From the IMG/VR virus record IMGVR_UViG_3300020578_000256, positions 1 to 33,409 of that record: a stretch of DNA of 33,409 nucleotides. The stretch is one strand, 5' to 3'. Each line of letters begins with the position of its first letter. The first letter of the stretch is position 1. The notes beneath the pieces are model-generated. The model was given only the letters and a program-made list of their open reading frames with translations. It did not search any database and had not been told where the DNA came from. Source of the stretch: a virus. This document shows positions 6,914 through 14,975 of the stretch, piece after piece. The translations under genes were made by a program, and so were the position numbers.

Positions 6914-9655
6914 ATGGCAATTAAAGTAAACGGAACTATCGTCATCAATGATAGTAGAGTCCTTCAAAATTTAGGTTCTCCAATTACCGTATCTAATGGC
7001 GGTACAGGCTTGAGCTCCTTTACTTCCGGCGGCATTCTATATGCATCTTCCTCAAGTGCGCTGACCACGGGGAGTGCGGTAACTTATGACGGCACTACGT
7101 TTGGAACAACGGGTGCAACAAATTTAGGAACTGCAGCAGTAGCCAATAAAATTGGTCTTGGCACGACAAATCCAGACGCAAGTTTCAAGGTCACGATTAG
7201 TGGCAACAGCGGCTCGACATCGCCGGGTATCTTTTTTGATGACCAAGCAGCAAGCCCAAAAAACTATGTGCTTTACACTAATGGCAATAAGAATTTTGTT
7301 TTAAGAAATCAAACTGATACGTCAGACATTTGGACGGCAACCCCTACCGGCAACCTCGGCCTCGGGGTGACGCCGAGTCCTTCGGGGTTTGGTGCTGGAG
7401 TTGGCGTTGCATTCGATATTTCCACTGTTGGAACGCTTATTAGCGCGGCTTCTGTAGTTGGTGTTGGTACAGATATAGGAAGAAATTATTACTACAATGG
7501 TACTAATAATATTTACAAAGTAAACGGAGGCGCTAGTAAGTATTCACAAAGCGCGGGAATCCACTCTTGGCACACCGCCCCCGCAGGCACCGCAGGCAAC
7601 GCGATTTCGTTCACACAGGCGATGACGCTGGATGCGAGTGGGCGGCTGGGGGTGGGATTAACAAATCCGGATTCAATGGTCGAAGTAAATTCGTCTACAA
7701 ATGCGCATGCAAGATTTAAGGTCAATTACAACGGCAGTGCGCTTGCATATTTTGGTTCTTATTCTGGAATTGTCGGAAGCGGGAATGCGACAGACACTAT
7801 GTTGTCCTCGCAAGCTGTTCTTGCGTTTGGCGCTGGCGGCACAACCGAACGCGCACGCATCACGGCGACGGGAGAATTTCTGGTTGGTGGCACTTCAACT
7901 GTCGGAGGTTCTAAGTTTTTAGTGGCTGGTGTTAGCAGTGCAGCCCCTGCGGTATGTCAGGGTGCATCTGGGGGTGGTGCGTATCTTGACTTTTTTAATA
8001 ATGGTGCGACTTCAAACAAGTTTCGCATTGGGCAAGGGTTTTCTTCTGCAAGTGACAATATTGCACTTTTATACAATGACGCAAACGCCGCTTTGGTTTT
8101 TGGCACTAACAACGCCGAACGCGCACGCATCACGGCGGCAGGAGATGTCGGCATCGGGACGAGCAGTCCGGGTCAGAAGTTAGAAGTTGCGGGAAATATC
8201 TTCGTTAACACTAGCGGCAATCCGTATGCAGAAATTAAAACTTCTGGTGCGGGAAATAACCCGTACTTAAAACTGACTGCCGATACAAACAACTGGATTG
8301 TCCAAGGCACATTCTCAAACGCTAACGATGAGTTGATGTTTCAGTACAACTCGTCAACTTTGATGGCGTTGACAAAAGATGGGAATTTGGGGGTGGGGAC
8401 GAGCAGTCCGCAGGCTATTAGCGCGACCTATCGCACGATAGAGGGGTCTGGGGCAGATGGGGCATATCTACTGCTGAAGCGCACGTCGGCCACCGCAGTT
8501 ACGGCAGAATTGGCGGCAGATGGTGGTGCTGCTTATTTATCATCAAAGACAAACCACCCAATTATTATCCGCACCAACGACACCGAACGCGCCCGCATCA
8601 CCAGCGGGGGGGATGTCGGCATTGGAACGAGTTCGCCTGCTTATAAGTTGGATGTTAGCGGCAGCGCTTTCGCAAGCAATTGGTATGCGCCCGATACTGC
8701 TTTTACGGTCGGCACGGTCGGCGGCGGCGTTGGCATCATCGGCTACGGCTCAACGGGGTCGGCCGGCACAACCAATACGCTGCTGTTCCAAGCCAATGGC
8801 GAGAAGATGCGCCTCGACTCCTCCGGCAACCTCGGCATCGGGACGAATTCGCCTGCACAGAAACTTCATGTCGCAGGAAATTTCCGCACCACAAATTGCC
8901 TTATTGAAAACACCAGCACCAATGTAAATTTTGGAACGACTACGGCTGGTTACTTGGCGTTTCTTGCTGGCTCCGGCGTCGAACGCGCTCGTATCGCCGA
9001 CAGCGGGAATGTTGGCATTGGAACTACGAATCCTGGAACAAAATTTCATGTGGTTGGCACTGACTCATTAACTAATGGTTGGACAAGAGTTGCTATATTG
9101 CAAGGTTCTTATCCAGTACTAATTTTTCACAGTACCGCTGCACAAAATAAATTTGGTGGCATAGGTTATGATTCTGGCACAAGCGACGGGTGGAGGTTTT
9201 GGGGCAATGCATCAACATCTGATGTGTCTGCAACTACGCCACTATTTAATATTTTGAATAATGGTAACGTTGGCATTGGAACGGCGACTCCGGGAGCGAG
9301 GTTAGACGTAGCAGGTGATATTCGTGCAACAAGCAATATCACAGCATATTATTCAGATGATAGATTAAAAACAAGGCTAGGTAATATTGAAAACGCACTT
9401 GACAAGGTTTGCTCATTGACCGGTTTCTATTATGAAGCAAATGAATTAGCACAAAGTTTGGGCTATAAACCAAAACGTGAAGTTGGTCTTTCAGCACAAG
9501 ACATGGAAAAAGTATTACCTGAAATTGTAACCGCTGCACCAATAGATGAAAAATATAAAACCATGTATTACGAAAGAGTATCAGCATTGTTAGTTGAAGC
9601 AATCAAAGAAATTGCCAGCGAGATAAAAGATATTAAAAAACGTTTAAGAGATTAA
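6914..9655 (+). CDS. Large tail fibre with C-terminal S74 intramolecular chaperone (fibre D)
   Basis: This 913-aa fibre starts with a divergent copy of the shared module (MAIKVNGTIVINDSR, SNGGTG). The long body carries about eight degenerate units of the type ERARIT, G(D/N)VGIGT, (S/N)P, KL(D/H)V, typical of trimeric phage fibres. The C-terminus (about 810-913) is an S74 endosialidase-type intramolecular chaperone. The proposed self-cleavage Ser is S814 in YSDDRLK, with K819 at +5 as the Ser-Lys dyad, followed by GLSAQDMEKVLPEIV and a coiled-coil end. In the family, the domain trimerises the fibre and then cleaves itself off before S814. A strong AGGAG precedes the ATG. It ends 3 bases before the next gene. 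It is probably the main long fibre of this cassette set. Confidence 0.88.
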   Translation: MAIKVNGTIVINDSRVLQNLGSPITVSNGGTGLSSFTSGGILYASSSSALTTGSAVTYDGTTFGTTGATNLGTAAVANKIGLGTTNPDASFKVTISGNSGSTSPGIFFDDQAASPKNYVLYTNGNKNFVLRNQTDTSDIWTATPTGNLGLGVTPSPSGFGAGVGVAFDISTVGTLISAASVVGVGTDIGRNYYYNGTNNIYKVNGGASKYSQSAGIHSWHTAPAGTAGNAISFTQAMTLDASGRLGVGLTNPDSMVEVNSSTNAHARFKVNYNGSALAYFGSYSGIVGSGNATDTMLSSQAVLAFGAGGTTERARITATGEFLVGGTSTVGGSKFLVAGVSSAAPAVCQGASGGGAYLDFFNNGATSNKFRIGQGFSSASDNIALLYNDANAALVFGTNNAERARITAAGDVGIGTSSPGQKLEVAGNIFVNTSGNPYAEIKTSGAGNNPYLKLTADTNNWIVQGTFSNANDELMFQYNSSTLMALTKDGNLGVGTSSPQAISATYRTIEGSGADGAYLLLKRTSATAVTAELAADGGAAYLSSKTNHPIIIRTNDTERARITSGGDVGIGTSSPAYKLDVSGSAFASNWYAPDTAFTVGTVGGGVGIIGYGSTGSAGTTNTLLFQANGEKMRLDSSGNLGIGTNSPAQKLHVAGNFRTTNCLIENTSTNVNFGTTTAGYLAFLAGSGVERARIADSGNVGIGTTNPGTKFHVVGTDSLTNGWTRVAILQGSYPVLIFHSTAAQNKFGGIGYDSGTSDGWRFWGNASTSDVSATTPLFNILNNGNVGIGTATPGARLDVAGDIRATSNITAYYSDDRLKTRLGNIENALDKVCSLTGFYYEANELAQSLGYKPKREVGLSAQDMEKVLPEIVTAAPIDEKYKTMYYERVSALLVEAIKEIASEIKDIKKRLRD

Positions 9656-9658
9656 TAC

Positions 9659-10687
9659 ATGGCACTAAACGCATCCGGACCCATTAGTTTAGCAGGTGCA
9701 ACTGCAGGTGAATCTATTGCAGTAGAACTTGGTCTAAGTTCTACAGGACAAATATCTCTAAATGACGCCGCAGTAAGAACTTTGGCAGGAGTAGCATCTG
9801 GAGCAATAACGATGCCTACTAATTTTTATGGTAAATCTAATGCTCCGCTTGTTTATTTGGATGGTTCGTTAATTAACACAAACACTTATGTATTTTACAC
9901 CGGCGGTCACAGAACCATAACAATTGGCGGTAGTGCTAAGGCGGTCACATTTACACTTTGGGGCGGCGCAGGCGGAAATGGAGCATATAGCGGAGGCTTC
10001 CAAAGTGGCAGCGGCGGATTTGCACAAGGCACCGTGACACTACAGCCCGGAACAAATTATTACCTGCATGTTGGTGGTGGCGGTAGCGGGCCCGATGCTC
10101 CTAATTACGCCCCTGGCGGTCTCGGTGGTTGGCCCAATGGCGGTTTTGGAACAAGGGGAGACGCCAGTGGTGCCGGCGGTGGTGGCATGAGCATGTTATC
10201 TACTTCGACTTTTTACGCAGGTATGTCGTCAACTTTAATTTTATTAATTGCGGGTGGCGGTGGAGGTACTTGCGGATACTTTGGCAGCGCCGGCGCCGGC
10301 GGAGGCGGTTCTGGCCAAGACGCCAGCAGCGGTGGCTCCACTGGCGGGACTCAATTCGGTGGTGGAAACTCATACACCTACAACGCCCCCGGGTCTTATT
10401 TGCAAGGTGGTAACGGCTCAGGACAAAGGGCCGACGGCAATGATGATGGCGGCGGCGGTGGTGGCGGCTACTATGGCGGCGGTGGCGGCACAAGTGATGC
10501 AAGGCCCGCCGGTGGCGGCAGTGGTTACATAAACGCAGGACTCGTAAGTAGCGGTATCTTGATCACGGGCAGCTACGCTACCGCTCACAACCCCGGTACG
10601 TTGCTGGCTGGTTTCGCTTCTGGCAAAGTAGATATTGGTGGCACTGTTCAAAGCGGCAATCATGGTCTTGCTTTGATTACTTTTTGA
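9659..10687 (+). CDS. Gly-rich tail fibre/receptor-binding protein
   Basis: This 342-aa protein has a different N-terminal module from fibres A-D (MALNASGPISLAG, VELGLSSTGQISLND, VRTLAGV, TNFYGKS), of a kind common in phage tail-tip proteins. It is followed by a Gly-rich domain of about 200 residues (GGGGG tracts, YYGGGGG) ending in GLALITF. The Gly-rich half is of the same type as in fibres A and B but is not obviously alignable. It begins 3 bases after the S74 fibre and is probably a separate receptor-binding tip. A tandem 11-base duplication (GATTACTTTTT, 10675-10685 and 10686-10696) spans its stop codon. Confidence 0.7.
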   Translation: MALNASGPISLAGATAGESIAVELGLSSTGQISLNDAAVRTLAGVASGAITMPTNFYGKSNAPLVYLDGSLINTNTYVFYTGGHRTITIGGSAKAVTFTLWGGAGGNGAYSGGFQSGSGGFAQGTVTLQPGTNYYLHVGGGGSGPDAPNYAPGGLGGWPNGGFGTRGDASGAGGGGMSMLSTSTFYAGMSSTLILLIAGGGGGTCGYFGSAGAGGGGSGQDASSGGSTGGTQFGGGNSYTYNAPGSYLQGGNGSGQRADGNDDGGGGGGGYYGGGGGTSDARPAGGGSGYINAGLVSSGILITGSYATAHNPGTLLAGFASGKVDIGGTVQSGNHGLALITF

Positions 10688-10709
10688 TTACTTTTTCTTG
10701 ACAAAAATT

Positions 10710-10793
10710 ATGAAAATTCAAATGTTCATCAATGCCGTTGTTACTTCGTGCATCTTTGGAACTGCCGTAACAGGTGTATTCTCACTGGTGTAG
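10710..10793 (+). CDS. Possible 27-aa hydrophobic peptide (doubtful)
   Basis: An ATG-started frame encodes a 27-residue hydrophobic peptide (MKIQMFINAVVTSCIFGTAV and 7 more) that could span a membrane once. There is no clear Shine-Dalgarno; the bases before the ATG are ACAAAAATT. It lies in the 180-base gap between the Gly-rich fibre and the 10868 gene, where nothing else is visible. Length and context allow a small membrane peptide, but chance is equally likely. Confidence 0.2.
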   Translation: MKIQMFINAVVTSCIFGTAVTGVFSLV

Positions 10794-10867
10794 TTTTTGC
10801 TGGCAAAAATTCAATCTTTTCACGCACAAGTGATTGCACGTGAAACTAAATAAGAAAGGAAACTAAA

Positions 10868-11203
10868 ATGACGACTCAAATTATATGGACTATCTCCGCT
10901 TTAAACTGCGTCCCGGAGACACCGCAAGGTGCTGATTATGTGACTGTGGTGCATTGGGAATGTACAGGTGTTAATGGCGAATACACGGCTCAAGTTTACA
11001 ACACTTGCAGCTTCCCGATCACTCAGGGCGATTTCACGCCATATTCAAATTTGACTCAAGATCAAGTGCTGGGTTGGTGTTGGGCCAATGGAGTCGATAA
11101 GGCTGCAACCGAAGCCGCCGTGCAGCATCAGATCGACAATCAAATAAACCCGCCGATACTTTCTCCAAAACTACCATGGATTACTTCTCCTACAGCCAAA
11201 TAA
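10868..11203 (+). CDS. Conserved small phage protein of unknown function, tail region
   Basis: This 111-aa protein has a Trp/Cys-containing fold (IIWTISALNCVPE, VHWECTG) and an acidic, Ala-rich helix (LTQDQVLGWCWANGVDKAA, then EAAVQHQIDNQINPP) ending in a Pro-rich tail. I recall proteins of this texture after tail-fibre clusters of aquatic phages, but I cannot name a function. AAAGGA at 10855-10860 is a good ribosome site. It has four cysteines and no signal peptide. It is followed by the 65-aa gene after 10 bases, so the two probably form a pair. Confidence 0.65.
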   Translation: MTTQIIWTISALNCVPETPQGADYVTVVHWECTGVNGEYTAQVYNTCSFPITQGDFTPYSNLTQDQVLGWCWANGVDKAATEAAVQHQIDNQINPPILSPKLPWITSPTAK

Positions 11204-11213
11204 AGGAAAAAAA

Positions 11214-11411
11214 GTGAACGACACCAAAATTGAACTGACCCTGCCGCTCGTTAACGGCATCCTACAATATCTGGGCACTCGCCCGTATCAAGAAGTTTTT
11301 TCTTTGATTCAAGTTATTCAAGAGCAAGCAGCACCTCAGCTGCCAGCGCCTGAGAAGTCTGAGGCTGAGCTTCCACCGGCTATCATTAAGTCCTCTCCTC
11401 CTGCCGTCTAA
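11214..11411 (+). CDS. Small unknown phage protein, GTG start
   Basis: This 65-aa protein contains a short hydrophobic/aromatic helix region (LPLVNGILQYLGTRPYQEV, LIQVIQEQ) and a Pro/Glu-rich tail. Translation must start at GTG 11214, preceded by AAAGGA around 11203-11208; no in-frame ATG is available. It lies 10 bases after the 111-aa gene. No domain is recognised. Its position after fibres and before the late promoter at 11563 makes it the last gene of the fibre transcription block. Confidence 0.55.
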   Translation: MNDTKIELTLPLVNGILQYLGTRPYQEVFSLIQVIQEQAAPQLPAPEKSEAELPPAIIKSSPPAV

Positions 11412-11562
11412 GATGGCACATGAGACTCTGATTCAAGAAAGCAATTAAGAATTCTTTTTACGAGAGTAATATTTGACTTGAATTAAAATTGGTACCAAAA
11501 AATTTATGAAAGCATCGATTTAAAGTTTTTTTTAAAATTAAAAATTATAACTTCTCTTTTGA

Positions 11563-11570
11563 CTAAATAC
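11563..11570 (+). promoter_or_regulatory. T4-late-type promoter motif CTAAATAC
   Basis: CTAAATAC lies 22 bases before the TTG start of the 11593 gene, inside the otherwise empty AT-rich gap 11412-11592. An AGGAG at 11579-11583 follows at the right place for ribosome binding. The motif agrees with six other sites in the window and with T4 late promoters. It probably drives the GYSG-fibre and glycosyltransferase genes. Confidence 0.6.
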
Positions 11571-11592
11571 CGTCTAAAGAGGAGACTGTATT

Positions 11593-11928
11593 TTGGCAGA
11601 CTTTATTGAATTAGATATAGAATCTGGTGCTAACTTTGCAATGCAAATTGAAGTTACAAATAGTGATGAAACACCGCGAAGCTTGTCTAATCATACTATA
11701 ACTTCTCAACTTAGAAAATCTTATTATTCATCCACAGCAACTGATTTTATCATTTCAATAACTGACTCTGCAAATGGTATTGTTGCTATGACTCTTACTG
11801 CTAACACAACTGCTAATCTTCGTGCTGGCCGTTATGTGTTTGATGTTGAAATGAATGATACGTCAAACAATTCTATTCAAAGAATATTTGAAGGAATTGC
11901 AACAGTCCTGCCTAACGTCACCAGATAA
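11593..11928 (+). CDS. Small Ig-like/baseplate-upper-protein-like virion protein, TTG start
   Basis: This 111-aa, beta-rich protein has the texture of the small Ig-like or BppU-N-terminal-like virion domains found in tail loci (ANFAMQIEVTNSDETPRSL, ITSQLRKSY, LRAGRYVFDVEMND, EGIATVLP). The start is TTG at 11593, set by AGGAG at 11579-11583; no ATG occurs before residue 17. Its stop is 14 bases before the giant GYSG fibre, which suggests it is a fibre adaptor or baseplate component. The family assignment is by resemblance only. Confidence 0.6.
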   Translation: MADFIELDIESGANFAMQIEVTNSDETPRSLSNHTITSQLRKSYYSSTATDFIISITDSANGIVAMTLTANTTANLRAGRYVFDVEMNDTSNNSIQRIFEGIATVLPNVTR

Positions 11929-11942
11929 AAGGATAAAACAAA

Positions 11943-14900
11943 ATGGCAAGAATATCAGTAAGAGCTGGCGTGCAAGGCGCTTCAGGTTATTCTGGTTATA
12001 GTGGAGATAATCCTGGCTCTAGTGGTTACTCCGGTAGATCCGGTTTTTCGGGTTCTGGTATCTCAGGTTACTCAGGTACCTCAGGTTACTCAGGCGTTTC
12101 CGGATATTCTGGTACTTCTGGATATTCAGGCATTTCTGGATATTCTGGCAATAGCACTTCAGGATTTTCTGGTTACTCTGGTTACTCAGGTTACTCAGGA
12201 TTCTCTGGTATATCCGGTTATTCAGGATTCTCAGGTATATCCGGCTACTCTGGTGATTCTGGTTACTCAGGTATCTCAGGTTACTCTGGAATTAATGGCA
12301 CTGTAGCATTTAGCGGCACCTCAGGTTACTCAGGCATTTCTGGATATTCTGGTACTTCTGGATATTCAGGCATTTCTGGATATTCTGGCAATAGTACTTC
12401 AGGCTTCTCAGGTTTCTCAGGTATCTCAGGTTACTCCGGTTTCTCAGGCATTTCTGGTTACTCTGGTATCTCTGGTTACTCTGGTATCTCAGGTTATTCT
12501 GGTTACTCAGGTATCTCAGGTTACTCTGGTACTTCTGGTTATTCAGGTATTTCAGGTTATTCTGGTGATAGCACTTCAGGATTTTCTGGCATTTCCGGTT
12601 TTTCTGGCATTTCCGGTTACTCCGGTTTTTCTGGCATCTCAGGGTTTAGTGGTTTTTCTGGCCAATCTGGTTTTTCTGGTGCTTCTGGTGCTTCTGGTTA
12701 CTCAGGCATTTCTGGATATTCTGGCGATAGTACTTCAGGATTTTCCGGTTACTCCGGTTTTTCTGGCATTTCTGGTTACTCTGGCTATTCAGGTAATTCT
12801 GGTTATTCCGGTTTTTCGGGCCAATCCGGATTTTCTGGGTTTTCTGGTATCTCAGGTTATTCTGGCATATCTGGTTACTCTGGTGCTTCTGGTTACTCAG
12901 GCATTTCTGGATATTCTGGCGATAGTACTTCAGGATTTTCTGGTTATTCAGGCGTTTCTGGTTTTAGTGGTTTCTCTGGCTATTCGGGACAATCTGGTTT
13001 CTCTGGTTATTCAGGCGCTTCGGGATATTCTGGCCGTGATGGTCAGTTTGGCGGTGCATCATTCTACTACAAGTTTGACACTAAAACAGACACAGCAGAT
13101 CCAGGCGCAGGACGTTTAAATGTTAATAATGCTACACTATCGTCAGCAACTACACTAACTATTCACGATCAAGACCGACTCCTCTCAAACATTTATTCGT
13201 TTCTTACAACAATTGACGATTCTTCAAGCCCAATCAAAGGCTACACTAAGATTACTGAAGAGGCGAATACTCTTAACTTTGTAATTTATGCTATTACTGG
13301 CACACATGTTGATGATACTTTACACTTCGATGTGCCTATTTCATATGTGTCTGGTGTTTCTACACCATTTTCAAATAGCACAAATGTTGTCATTACATTT
13401 ACCGTAACAGGCGATAAGGGCGACCAAGGTATTTCTGGTTTCTCAGGTATCTCCGGTTACTCTGGTTTTTCAGGTATTTCTGGTTACTCAGGTATATCTG
13501 GTTTCTCTGGCATATCGGGTTATTCAGGTTTCTCTGGCATATCTGGATATTCTGGTTACTCAGGTGTCTCCGGTTACTCAGGTATATCCGGTTACTCAGG
13601 ATTCTCTGGTATATCCGGTTACTCAGGATTCTCTGGTATATCCGGTTATTCAGGATTCTCAGGTATATCCGGCTACTCTGGTGATTCTGGTTACTCAGGT
13701 ATCTCAGGTTACTCTGGTATATCCGGTTATTCAGGATTTTCTGGTATATCCGGCTACTCTGGTATTTCTGGTTACTCTGGCTATTCAGGTATTTCTGGTT
13801 ACTCTGGTTTCTCAGGCCAATCGGGTTTTTCGGGCACTTCTGGTTATTCAGGTATATCAGGATTTTCAGGTATATCTGGATATTCAGGTGATAGCACTTC
13901 AGGTTACTCTGGATATTCTGGTATCTCAGGTTACTCTGGATATTCTGGTATCTCAGGTTACTCAGGATTCTCTGGTATATCCGGTTATTCAGGTACATCT
14001 GGTTATTCAGGTATTTCTGGTTACACAGGCTCTCGCTCATATTCTGTAACAAACAGTGGATCTAGTGCATATGTAATTGATGGGTCAAATAATCCAACTT
14101 TATATTTGCTTCGTGGTTTTTCTTATATTTTTAATGTAAACGCATCAGGTCATCCATTTTGGATTAAAACTGCTGCGGTTACAGGCACAGGCAGCGCATA
14201 TAGTAGTGGCGTAACTAATAACGGAGCAGCAGTTGGCGTAATTATTTTTGCTGTGCCGTATGATGCACCGAGCACATTATATTATATTTGTCAATATCAC
14301 GGTGGTATGGTTGGTACCATTTCAATTAGTGATCTTGGTCCAAGTGGTTACTCAGGTATATCAGGTTACTCAGGTATATCAGGTTACTCAGGTATATCCG
14401 GTTACTCAGGTATCTCAGGTTATTCCGGCATATCTGGTTACTCTGGTATATCCGGTTATTCAGGATTCTCTGGTATATCCGGTTACTCAGGATTCTCTGG
14501 TATATCCGGTTATTCTGGTATTTCTGGTGCTTCCGGTCCATCAACTACAATTAATGCTACAAATGACACATCTACAGCTTCAGATTTTTATCCAGTATTT
14601 GTTGCTGCAACTGGTTCAAATCAAACCGCAACTGCATCATCATCTAAACTTTATTTCAGACCTTCAACTGGTAAACTAAGCGCCACTGATTTTAATGCGC
14701 TCTCAGATGTAACTTATAAAGAAGATATTCAACCAATTCAAAATGCATTGAATAAAATATTGGATCTTCGTGGTGTTTCATATATAATGAAAGATTCAAA
14801 AGAAAAATCAATGGGTGTTATTGCTCAAGAAATTGAAAAAATTATGCCTGAAGTTGTTTCGCAAAATAGTGATGGTCTAAAAACAGTTGCGTATAACAGA

Positions 14901-14975
14901 ATTATTGCTGTTTTAATTGAGGCTGTTAAAGAACAACAAGAAATAATTAATGACATTTATAAGAAACTAAGATGA
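11943..14975 (+). CDS. Giant GYSG-repeat (collagen-like) tail fibre with cupredoxin-like domain and S74 chaperone
   Basis: This 1010-aa protein is mostly G-X-S triplets (GYSGISGYSGFSG) in three blocks (about residues 12-364, 493-696, 800-865). Two globular domains interrupt them. Residues about 365-492 form a beta domain (FYYKFDTKTDTADPGAG, RLLSNIY) seen in other phage collagen-like fibres. Residues about 699-798 form a cupredoxin-like domain with H737 (SGHPFW), C783, H786 and M789 (CQYHGGMVG), the type-1 copper ligand set. The C-terminus is an S74 chaperone with S921/K926 (SDVTYK). It is probably a long trimeric fibre for host contact that sheds its chaperone. Its last four bases overlap the next gene (ATGA). 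Copper binding is inferred. Confidence 0.85.
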   Translation: MARISVRAGVQGASGYSGYSGDNPGSSGYSGRSGFSGSGISGYSGTSGYSGVSGYSGTSGYSGISGYSGNSTSGFSGYSGYSGYSGFSGISGYSGFSGISGYSGDSGYSGISGYSGINGTVAFSGTSGYSGISGYSGTSGYSGISGYSGNSTSGFSGFSGISGYSGFSGISGYSGISGYSGISGYSGYSGISGYSGTSGYSGISGYSGDSTSGFSGISGFSGISGYSGFSGISGFSGFSGQSGFSGASGASGYSGISGYSGDSTSGFSGYSGFSGISGYSGYSGNSGYSGFSGQSGFSGFSGISGYSGISGYSGASGYSGISGYSGDSTSGFSGYSGVSGFSGFSGYSGQSGFSGYSGASGYSGRDGQFGGASFYYKFDTKTDTADPGAGRLNVNNATLSSATTLTIHDQDRLLSNIYSFLTTIDDSSSPIKGYTKITEEANTLNFVIYAITGTHVDDTLHFDVPISYVSGVSTPFSNSTNVVITFTVTGDKGDQGISGFSGISGYSGFSGISGYSGISGFSGISGYSGFSGISGYSGYSGVSGYSGISGYSGFSGISGYSGFSGISGYSGFSGISGYSGDSGYSGISGYSGISGYSGFSGISGYSGISGYSGYSGISGYSGFSGQSGFSGTSGYSGISGFSGISGYSGDSTSGYSGYSGISGYSGYSGISGYSGFSGISGYSGTSGYSGISGYTGSRSYSVTNSGSSAYVIDGSNNPTLYLLRGFSYIFNVNASGHPFWIKTAAVTGTGSAYSSGVTNNGAAVGVIIFAVPYDAPSTLYYICQYHGGMVGTISISDLGPSGYSGISGYSGISGYSGISGYSGISGYSGISGYSGISGYSGFSGISGYSGFSGISGYSGISGASGPSTTINATNDTSTASDFYPVFVAATGSNQTATASSSKLYFRPSTGKLSATDFNALSDVTYKEDIQPIQNALNKILDLRGVSYIMKDSKEKSMGVIAQEIEKIMPEVVSQNSDGLKTVAYNRIIAVLIEAVKEQQEIINDIYKKLR
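11977..13035 (+). repeat. GYSG-type coding repeat block 1
   Basis: Imperfect 9-base (triplet-peptide) repeats encode G-Y/F/I-S. Third codon positions vary heavily (GGT/GGC/GGA, TCA/TCT/TCC, TAC/TAT), while first and second positions are almost constant. Occasional non-canonical units (GDSTSG, GQSG, GASG) break the pattern at intervals. Confidence 0.9.
12189..12289 (+). repeat. 101-bp perfect repeat within GYSG fibre, copy 1
   Basis: This stretch is identical to 13617-13717 over 101 bases, synonymous positions included, although surrounding repeats differ at many third positions. That points to recent recombination between blocks of the same gene. Confidence 0.85.
13420..14030 (+). repeat. 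GYSG-type coding repeat block 2
   Basis: This is the second run of 9-base G-X-S coding repeats in the 1010-aa fibre, between the central beta domain and the cupredoxin-like domain. It begins with a GDKGDQG collagen-like lead-in and ends with GYTGSRSYS. Confidence 0.9.
13617..13717 (+). repeat. 101-bp perfect repeat within GYSG fibre, copy 2
   Basis: This is the second copy of the 12189-12289 repeat. The two copies lie 1428 bases apart in the same reading frame, so recombination between them would delete or duplicate 476 codons in frame. Confidence 0.85.
14339..14535 (+). repeat. GYSG-type coding repeat block 3
   Basis: This short run of highly regular GISGYS units lies between the cupredoxin-like domain and the S74 chaperone. 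Several neighbouring units are identical at the DNA level (GGTATATCAGGTTACTCA repeated), so this block looks the youngest. Confidence 0.9.

Noticed and set aside
3640-9655. A diversity-generating retroelement acting on the repeated fibre genes
   Set aside because: No reverse transcriptase, template repeat or A-biased variable repeat is seen in the window; variation is by whole-module exchange.
10675-10696. Tandem duplication of GATTACTTTTT across a stop codon
   Set aside because: Two 11-base copies can arise by slippage; it has no visible regulatory role and is noted only in the gene entry.
10698-10726. TTGACA resembling a sigma-70 -35 box before the 10710 ORF
   Set aside because: No acceptable -10 box lies 16-18 bases downstream, so it is probably chance in AT-rich DNA.
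10846-10853. CTAAATAA, a further late-promoter-like octamer before the 10868 gene
   Set aside because: The transcript would begin at or inside the AAAGGA ribosome site, 14 bases from the ATG; the last base (A) also departs from the C/G pattern.
11413-11448. An 11-codon ATG ORF after the 65-aa gene
   Set aside because: Too short, with no ribosome site; expected by chance.
13399-14052. Long antisense ORF (217 codons) opposite the GYSG repeats
   Set aside because: It is a frame shadow of the 9-base repeat; the translation is low-complexity Asn/Tyr/Leu and has no ribosome site. Similar shadows occur in other frames across 12000-15800.
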